DNA of 23,340 nt from Chrysochromulina parva. Taxonomy: Eukaryota; Haptophyta; Prymnesiales; Chrysochromulinaceae. The translations under genes and the position numbers were made by a program. The stretch covers positions 1 to 23,340 of the forward strand of contig PJAB01000594.1 in the NCBI GenBank assembly GCA_002887195.1, written 5' to 3'. The notes beneath the pieces were generated by a model. The model did not search any database. It had not been told where the DNA came from and was given only the letters and a program-made list of their open reading frames with translations. Below are positions 1 through 7,000 of this stretch, one piece after another (the stretch's first letter is position 1; every line of letters starts with the position of its first letter).

Positions 1-1
1 A

Positions 2-268
2 GAGGGCGTGACCGCGCTCAAGTTGTGGAAAGATGGTGCTGGCCGTCCCGTCCGCAAGCTTCGCATCATGCAAGGGGCGTCGACGCCGGAGCCTAAACCC
101 ACGGTAGCAAACGAATACCGACGCGCGCCGGGCAAGCCCATGTGCCGATATGGCCGCGCGTGCTACCGCGAGGAGCCTCATCACTTTCGACATTACGATC
201 ATCCGTCCGACCACCCTCTCATCGCCCGCGGGGGTTCCGCCAACGACGATCACCGCTTCGTTGCATAG
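2..268 (+). CDS. 3'-terminal exon of a PBZ zinc-finger protein (partial)
   Basis: An open frame enters from the left edge and ends at a TAG at 266-268, giving about 88 residues. Near its end it reads KPMCRYGRACYREEPHHF followed by RHYDHPSDHP. This fits the PBZ consensus C-x-[FY]-G-x-x-C-Y-R-(x)4-H-(x)5-H, with two Cys and two His as zinc ligands. PBZ fingers bind poly(ADP-ribose) and occur in DNA-damage and checkpoint proteins such as APLF, CHFR and SNM1A, often near a terminus as here. The residues before the finger (TALKLWKD, then a Pro-rich linker) are not enough to identify the parent protein. The 5' part lies outside the window, so I cannot say whether this is an exon or part of a longer ORF. 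The finger call is firm; the gene identity is unknown. Confidence 0.7.
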   Translation, partial: EGVTALKLWKDGAGRPVRKLRIMQGASTPEPKPTVANEYRRAPGKPMCRYGRACYREEPHHFRHYDHPSDHPLIARGGSANDDHRFVA

Positions 269-841
269 AATGGTTCTGGGTGGAAGGCGACGTGCGTGAG
301 TTCCGAGCGTCAGCATTCTCTCGGATTGAGAAGCGTACACGCCGTTGTGAGGGAGGATGTTGTGCACACAGTTGGCCGGGTGTGACATCGGCCAGCAGGC
401 CGGGATGGGGTGGGAAATGAATGTGTGGCCATGCTTCGCCCCACGCCCGCGCAGACGACGAGAGAGAGACGCAATAATGAGGCCGCGAGTGCGCCTCGGA
501 CCCGGCTGGCGACGGATTCGTCAAGTCAAGTCAAGTCCATGATATTATGATTCGTCCGATCGTTGAGAGATGAGACGCTCGGGTGGTTGCTGCGTGTGCG
601 GTGGTGAGCGGAGTAAAGGAAGATAATGGTGCATGGCGTACTGTTCAAGCGTATGTACAGTGTACAAGACTACAGTGGCAACCACACGTCCAAGTGAAAC
701 CAAGACACAGCAACCGCATGCCGTTACACACTTCGTACTTCATCACATCGCACATCGGGCATGACGCATGTCTCGCCGCTAATACGGGCACTCTGGCAGG
801 CGACATCGGACATGAAGACAAGGACAGTCCGTACATGTAGT
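269..841. other. Convergent intergenic region
   Basis: This stretch lies between the stop codons of the PBZ gene (+) and the F-box gene (-). Only short ORFs with no recognisable domain are present. It contains a TCAAG pentanucleotide run at 521-537. I see no RNA gene or convincing coding exon; it presumably holds the two 3' untranslated regions. Confidence 0.6.
521..537. repeat. TCAAG pentanucleotide tandem repeat
   Basis: Three perfect copies of TCAAG plus TC. The reverse-complement unit (GACTT/CTTGA) is repeated at 2616-2645, so the two runs lie in opposite orientation on either side of the FBXO22-like gene. Confidence 0.8.
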
Positions 842-869
842 TCACGACACCTGCAGAATCTTCTCATCA

Positions 870-905
<36 letters not shown>

Positions 906-1290
906 CATTCCTCCTCCTCCTCGCCGTCGTCCTCGACATGTTCGTCCTCCTCGCCGTCCTCATCCTCCTCCTCGCCATCCTCCTCATCCATGAACGCATC
1001 CTCCTCGTCGCATTCGTCCTCACCAGCCTCCAGGGCCGCCGCCGCCGCCGCCGCGCGCGCCGCTGCCGCCGCCGTGGCCGCCGCCGCCAGCGCCACCGTC
1101 TCCGGCGTGCGGCGCGCCTCCGTGTACGCCAGGTGAACGTCCTCATAGTGCACGTCCGAGGGCGACCGCGTCCTCGTGGGCACCGAGAAGAGGCCGAAGA
1201 CGGCCGTGTAGCCCTGCAGTGCCACCTCGCCCGCTTGCGTGGCACACGCACCAGAGGCGGCGGCGCTCGCGACGGCGCTCTCCCCACTCT

Positions 1291-1336
<46 letters not shown>

Positions 1337-2446
1337 CTTCGAGCCAGACGGACCGCCCGATACGGCGCGGAAGCGCGGGCCGATCTCGCCGCCGCACGGC
1401 ATACCGGCGAGCGGCGAGCGCGGGAAGACGGTGCGGAAGGCGCCTGCATCTGCCCGAGCGTCGCGCGCCGTGCATGTAAACATGAGCCCTCCGAGGAGCG
1501 ATCTACCCTGCTCGGCGATCTCGCGCTTGGCGTGCTGCAGGCGAGGCAGGCACTCACCCTTGCACACGAGCGCGTGCAGCGGCACGTTGCCGCGGAACAT
1601 GAGGCCAACCAGACCGTCCTCGAGGAATCGCACCTGGTGGCCGTTCGCGCGAAGCAGCCAGTCGCCCGTGGCGAGACCGCCGATGATTGCCGCCTGAGGG
1701 TGCACTGCCTGTAGCTTGCCGAGGAGACCTTCGAGCCGATGGACGCCATTGCCGACCGAGAGCACCACCATCACCTTCCAGCCGGGTTCGAAGGCGCCCT
1801 GCTCCTCGAGCTGCGCGATCTCAGGCCAGCCCATGCTGAATGCGCCACCCCGGTGAACTTTCGACGAGGAGCTTTCGACGATGAACGACCCCGCCGGCGC
1901 CTCCGGGAACCCGCCGAGCGTGAGCGCGTAGCCGCGCCCGCGTACGGTCGCGAGGCTGCCGTCGGCGCACGTGCCGAGCAGCGTGTCCACCTCGCCGCCG
2001 ATTAGGTGCACCGATGGTGGAAGCTGGTGCATGAGCCGCGTGCACGCAGCGCGCCGCCCCTTAGCAGAGCACTGCTCTTTATTCCACGCGAAGAGCCTCG
2101 GCGTCGTAAAGAGCAGGCCCATGGTGGGCGGAGCGGTCATTTGGGAGGCGAGCTCGCGCATGGAGTCTAGCACTCGCTCAGGCGGGCAGGACTTCAGATT
2201 GAACTTCACCTGCGAGCTTAGGAACGTTGCTTGCGCCACGTCACGCTGCACCTCCGAGCAGAGCAGCCACGCCAGCTTGCATGAGCACGACGTGGCGGCT
2301 GCGTTATGAGCGCGTAGCTGGCTGAAGATGTTGCAGAGGATCTCCGTGTCTAGGTCGAACAGTGTCAAGACCGACTCCATGCTTTCCGAGGAAATTGAAA
2401 CGAAACCTGGAATATGGCGAAGTGTGCTGTTCAATGTTTCGTCCAA
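842..2446 (-). CDS. FBXO22-like F-box and FIST domain protein
   Basis: A single-exon 534-residue frame. Residues about 28-75 form an F-box-like segment (LFDLDTEILCNIFSQL, then a helical Cys/Leu-rich part) that would dock SKP1 in an SCF ubiquitin ligase. Residues about 105-290 resemble a FIST_N domain, with GLLFTTPRLF, GG(F/L) turns and AAIIGGLATGDW. Residues about 315-422 resemble FIST_C: GGLMFTCTARDA, AFRTVFPRSPLAGMPCGGEIGP and GYTAVFGLFS. This order matches animal FBXO22, where F-box and FIST domains make a substrate receptor. Two oddities: 13 serines (372-384) from a pure AGC tract are inserted inside FIST_C, and the end is Ala-rich (451-471) followed by an almost entirely Asp/Glu tail (475-527). 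The start at 2446 gives 27 residues before the F-box; a second Met at residue 23 is also possible. The fold assignment is confident; substrates cannot be inferred. Confidence 0.85.
871..905 (-). repeat. GAC/GAG hexanucleotide repeat coding an Asp-Glu tail
   Basis: On the plus strand this is a run of cctcgt units, read on the minus strand as alternating Glu and Asp codons at the very end of the F-box/FIST protein. Looser acidic triplet repeats continue to about 1018. Confidence 0.85.
1295..1333 (-). repeat. Pure AGC (CTG) triplet tract coding polyserine
   Basis: Thirteen uninterrupted AGC codons on the minus strand (GCT on the plus strand) encode Ser372-Ser384 of the FBXO22-like protein. A pure run without synonymous variation points to recent slippage expansion rather than selection for serine. 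Confidence 0.9.
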
Positions 2447-2728
2447 TTCTTTCTTCCCGCACTGGCCAGTCAGTTCGTGAGTCGGATTCTCTAGTCTGCG
2501 CCCTCAACGCTGTGTCTCCACGGGACCTGTGGTGCGTTTGCCGGGAGTGCAATTTAACGTGAACGTGAAGACGGGTTTTTCGTGTCACGAATGGGGAACG
2601 CACTTCGACTTGATTGACTTGACTTGACTTGACTTTTCTTGACTTGACACGACACTTTCTCGGAAAGGAAACTGTGGTCCGCAAAACACGGCGGCCACAG
2701 CCGGCAACCGACCGCCGAGTCTAACGCG
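2447..2728. promoter_or_regulatory. Divergent promoter region of the F-box and CDC48N-like genes
   Basis: A 282-bp gap between two diverging start codons (2446 on minus, 2729 on plus), so it should hold both transcription starts. No TATA box is evident. The region is less GC-rich than the flanking coding DNA and contains the GACTT repeat run at 2616-2645. The promoter role is inferred from position only. Confidence 0.45.
2616..2645. repeat. GACTT pentanucleotide repeat run
   Basis: Four tandem GACTT units, one interrupting TTCTT and one more GACTT. It is the inverse orientation of the TCAAG run at 521-537 and lies about 80-110 bp upstream of the next plus-strand start codon. Confidence 0.8.
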
Positions 2729-3505
2729 ATGCGGGTGAGCCTGCTGGTCGCGTGCCTTGCCTCGGCAGTCGCCGCCGGCGCGGCCCCATCACGGATTGGC
2801 CAGTCGCAGCTGCTGCGCATGCGAGGTGGCAACGTCGCTACAATGCCAGGTCCCTCGATGCTCGCCGCCGAACCCCGCCTCGATGGAAAAAGCGCTCGCA
2901 CGGAGGTGCTGCAGCTCAAGGTCGTCAACCCGACCGAGGGCGGCACACTCATCACGCTGCCGTCCTCAGAGTTCGAACGACTCGGCCTGCAGCCCGGCAG
3001 CCGCGTGCGCGTGCGCAAAATGAAGCCGGCGGCACTGTGGTCTTCGGAGCCCGACCAGGCCATCGGTGAGGCGGTGTCCGACCCAAAGCTGGACGCGGGC
3101 GTGCGGCTGACGGTTGCGGACATGAGGATGCTCAAGCTGCGCGTCGGTGAGAATGTGCTCGTCGCGCCGATGCCATTTGTAAGCGTGCCATCGGCGGCGG
3201 CTGCCACCAGAGTCAACACGACGGCCACGTCCCATGGACAGACCGAGCTGGAACGCTACATGCAGCAACGCCGCCTCCACAGCTGGATGAATGCGGCCAT
3301 GTGGATGATGTACGGCTTCCCGCGCCATGGCCACGGCTATGGTTATGGCCACGGCTATGGCTATGGCCACGATAAGCTGCGTGGCTATGGCGGCTCCCCG
3401 TACACCGGCCACGGCGGTCGCCGCGCAGACGGCGGTTCGGGTGACGGGCGTGGGCGCCGTATCGGCGGCCGCGTCGGCGGCCGCGTGGGTGGCCGTCGTC
3501 GTTGA
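2729..3505 (+). CDS. Secreted or plastid-targeted CDC48 N-domain-like protein
   Basis: A 258-residue frame. Residues 1-18 (MRVSLLVACLASAVAAGA) form a clear signal peptide. A short segment with LLRMRGG (28-34) follows and could be the start of a transit peptide of the bipartite type used by secondary-plastid algae. Residues about 60-148 resemble the double-psi barrel N domain of CDC48/p97 and its relatives: LQLKVVNPTEGGTLITLPSS, GLQPGSRVRVRK, then RLTVADMRMLKLRVGENVLV and APMP, matching the family pattern of hydrophobic strands with a LRVRLGDVI-like motif. No AAA+ ATPase follows. The C-terminus has a basic/Met helix (about 171-196), a His-Gly-Tyr repeat (200-214) and a Gly/Arg-rich end. In secondary plastids a CDC48-based machine (SELMA) imports proteins, but a link here is inference. 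UFD1-, NSF- or PEX1-type N domains share the fold and are alternatives. Confidence 0.6.
   Translation: MRVSLLVACLASAVAAGAAPSRIGQSQLLRMRGGNVATMPGPSMLAAEPRLDGKSARTEVLQLKVVNPTEGGTLITLPSSEFERLGLQPGSRVRVRKMKPAALWSSEPDQAIGEAVSDPKLDAGVRLTVADMRMLKLRVGENVLVAPMPFVSVPSAAAATRVNTTATSHGQTELERYMQQRRLHSWMNAAMWMMYGFPRHGHGYGYGHGYGYGHDKLRGYGGSPYTGHGGRRADGGSGDGRGRRIGGRVGGRVGGRRR
3325..3371 (+). repeat. Short GGCCACGGCTATGG tandem repeat (His-Gly-Tyr tract)
   Basis: Tandem units with GGCCACGGCTATGG and GGTTATGG variants encode the HGYGYGHGYGYGH stretch in the C-terminal tail of the CDC48N-like protein. Confidence 0.8.
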
Positions 3506-3947
3506 TGAATGGATAGTGGCACATGGTGTCGAGGTGAGAGAGCACTGATAACCCGCTCGCGGCCGCTCGTTGGTGAACCGAGGATCATGCATCACATGTA
3601 CGAACAGCACCGTTTGCGGATCGTGTGCGCGCTGGGGCAACATAGCGTTGGGGACCGCGGGAGCGGAGAGTGTCGAGTCCGGAGAGCGGACGGAGAGAGG
3701 AGTAACTGTCGGGGTGTGAAGCGTTTCGTAGATTGCGAAATACGAAATGGGTGACACAAGATGACACTTGACCTTCAGCGTCATCCGTCAACATGAGCGT
3801 CAATCAAGCTGGCATGGACACAACGGCAGAGCGGCTCAGAACTTCGCACCTTCGCACATGATGAAAAATCGCATCTCCCTTAATCTCCCTCTGCCGTCGT
3901 CTCACTGCGATCATCACGCTGCCCAGGACATCTGTTCGCTGATGCTC
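3506..3947. other. Convergent intergenic region
   Basis: This lies between the stop of the CDC48N-like gene (+) and the repeat array at the 3' end of the giant minus-strand gene. Only short ORFs without recognisable domains are present. I see no further structure. Confidence 0.5.
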
Positions 3948-4085
3948 GCTCACGCCGGCGCTGTGAGCACGCGCGGCCGGGCGCTGTGAACGCTCACGCC
4001 GGCGCTGTGAGCACGCGCGGCCGGGCGTGCTCACGACGGAGCTGTGAACGCTCACGCCGGCGCTGTGAGCACGCGCGGCCGGGCG
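3948..4085. repeat. Tandem array of a palindromic GCTCAC...GTGAGC element
   Basis: Three copies of an approximately 36-bp unit begin at 3948, 3992 and 4050 (spacings 44 and 58 bp). Each has the arms GCTCAC and GTGAGC around a GCCGGCGCT centre, then CACGCGCGGCCGGGCG. The stop codon of the giant minus-strand gene (4052-4054) lies in the third copy. A 34-bp part (3982-4015) recurs in inverted orientation at 20737-20770 with one mismatch. Confidence 0.85.
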
Positions 4086-7000
4086 CCGAGCCACATGGCA
4101 GCCTCATCATACGACGCGAAGCTTGCAGGCGTTCGGCCGCGCGGCTGTGCTTGTCCTGGTGCTTGCTGGGACAGCATCCCTCCCGCCGGCGGTGCAGCTG
4201 CGCGTCCTGCGTTGCGCCGCCTGCGTGGGCTGTGTGCGTGCGTGGGCGCCGTGTTGGGCGGCGAGTGGCCGTGCCCTGGCGGCCGTGGCGACACCGACGA
4301 GAGCGACACTGGGTGCATCCGGGGGCCGTATTGGTCGACGAGGAAGCGCTCCTCCCTAATTAGGAAGCGCTCATCCTCGTCGATCGCCTCGTCGTCGGTC
4401 GTCCGGTCGCCTCCCTCGTCGCCCTCGTCGTCGCCGTCAAAGTACCTGGACCCTTCGGGCTCTTCGTCGATCGGCGTCGTCCGGGGTCGATACGAGGGCG
4501 AGGGCGGTGGCTGCATCTGGCCAGCCCCAGTCCACATCTCCGCGTCTCCATGCGGGTGGGTCGGCTGAGGGTTTGAGCGCCCGTCACGGCGCTCGGCCGC
4601 TGCCTGGCGCGCCGCCCGGCGCTGCAGGCGCCGCTCGCGCCGATCCTGGCGCTCGAAACGGCGCTCGGCCTTCTCGAAGTCTCCTTGCTCGAAGCTCCAC
4701 GTGCGGTGGTCTGCCGGCGAGAGCAGCGAGGGGAGCCGCCCGTCGGCGCTCGCCTTCTCCATCCTCTGCGCGACCGAAGCGCGCGCCCAACGCGGCGCGG
4801 CGAGCTGGGGCTGCGGCGTGCCCAGCGGCTTGCCGTCCGCCGTCGTGGGCGGGCGCGTCTCGTGCTGTGGCCCCGTGTAGCTCGCGAAAATCTCCGGGTC
4901 GAGCTGTAGCCCCGCGCTCGACACGGCGCTCGACGTGGCGGTGGGACGCACCGAGCGGCCCGTCGCAGCCCTGTTGGCCGAGTGAGGCTGGGCAGAGGGT
5001 ACGGACGGCATGGACGTCGTTGGCCACTCGACCTCGAGGCCCGCCTCGAGATCGTATCGAGATCGATCGAGCTCGTATGGCTTGGCATGGTATGGAGTGG
5101 ACGCCGCCGAGCGTGCATGCGGAGTCGCCATTCCCTCTCGGCTGGCCGTCACCACCCGCTCGTACATACTCGAGGGGAGTGCACGCAGTCCCTGGTTCTC
5201 CCACGCATACCGCCCCATGGGTGCTCCTTGATGGGGCGTCGGATGGGATGCCGGATGAGACGGCCCTGTCGCCGCGGAGGCCGTTGCGTCGCGAGGCGGG
5301 AGGGACGCGAGGGACGCGGGCTTAGGCACCCAGCTCGTGGCGGGGCGCGCGGTGGCGTGCAATCCCGCCAGAGGCGCTGGCGTAGGCACCCAGCTCGTGG
5401 CAGGGCGCGCGGTGGCGTGGGATGCCTGTTGCCTAATATGGGATGCCTGTTGCCGGGGCGTCGCGCCGTACTGAGCGCCGAGGCTTTGGGAAGGATGGCG
5501 CACAGGTGGTAACGGCTTGTCTGGACTTCCTAATATGGGAGTTCCCGCCGCCGTGCCAGCACTCCGATCGCCATGTGTACCTGTGGGGAGGGGGACGAGG
5601 CGCCGTGGTGAGCACGTGCATGCATGATCGCCATGTGTACCAGCATACGTCAGCGCACCTCTGGAGCCTTGCCTAGACTGGCCGCCCGTGTACGGCTTCG
5701 GCTTGAGCGGCGCCAAGACGGGCCCTCGATCGTCGCGTACCAGATCGACGAGCGCAATGCTCCCGTCCTCGAGCCTGACGAAATCGGCGCCCACCACAGC
5801 GGGAGCGCGCGCGCGCCGTGGCGGGCGGGGCGTCGGCGCGCCGTCGTGGGCGGGGGGCTGGTTGGAGCGGCCGCTGGGTGAGGGACGGTGCCCCAACTCT
5901 GTGTCCGAGTCCGATGGGTATGATGGGTAAGGATCCAATGAGGGGGAGGGCGAGCGGGGGGATGAGGGGAGGGGCGGCGTGGGCGGCGGCGGCGCATGTT
6001 TCGCCGCCAGTTCCGCCGCCAACGAGCCCTCGCGAAAGAGCGGCGCCGGCGGCGGCTCGAATTGCGGCGGCGCGAAGCTGCCACCGCCGAGCGTGGAACC
6101 ACCGCCGGCGTGCGCGCTGCGCATCGACGAGCGCGTCGCCGAGCGGGGCGGCGAGCTGGAGCGTTGTGGCGAGCTGGTTTTGGTGCGTGGTGAGATGAGC
6201 GGCGGCGAAGGCTCGCCGAAGGCGGCGGTGGCGTCCAAGTCGTTGTGGAAGAGCGAGGATCGGATGCGCTGCGCGCGCTTCACAGACAGCACGACTGCGT
6301 TCACAGCCTGCTGCGCCGCCAGGTCCGCCGCGTCGCGCGCCGTACTGAGCGCCTTCTGCGCGCGCGCGGCCGCCGTTTCGGCGCGGTGCGCGTTGCGCGT
6401 CGAGTTGCCTGCATTCGCGCCGACGGCCGCGGCCGCCCTCTCGGCGCGCGCCGCGTCCGCCTGCGCCGCCTTGAAGACTTGCAGCGCTTGCTGGCCTATC
6501 GCGTCGTGTGGCTGAAAGATGGCCTGGAAGGTCTTGCCAGTGCTCTGGCCGAGTAGCACAACGATGAGCTTGCGCGCGAAGCGCACCTGCAGCACGGCCG
6601 CCTCGGCGGCCTCGTTGGCCGTACGCGCCGCGCTCGCATGGCGGCTGGCGAGCACCGCCCACTCGACCGCCTGCTGGGCGTGCCCGACGACCTCGTTCGC
6701 CGCCGCCTCGGCGAGAGAAGCCTTGACTGCGCATAGATCGACCTGGTCGAGCCCTTTGGACGCCGTCACGTATCCCAAGCTCGCGTCAAAGGGCACCAAG
6801 AGCTGCTCGAGGGGCATGGGGGCTCCATCAGTGGCCATCAGAGGCAATCAGAGGTGATCAGAGGCAATTGACGAGACTCACCTGCTCGAGGGGCATGGGG
6901 GCTCCATCAGTGGCCATCAGTGGCCATCATTGGCAATCAGAGGCCATCAGAGGCAATTGACGAGACTCACCTGCTCGAGGGCCCTCTGCTTGGCGTCGAG

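Noticed and set aside
2810..2832. LLRMRGG in the CDC48N-like protein as a ubiquitin-like C-terminus
   Set aside because: It resembles the LRLRGG tail of ubiquitin but lies at residues 28-34, directly after the signal peptide, with no ubiquitin fold before it.
3804..4094. A 96-codon minus-strand ORF across the palindromic array as a separate gene
   Set aside because: It is mostly translated repeat units (AHSAGVS) and overlaps the end of the giant gene; there is no independent support.
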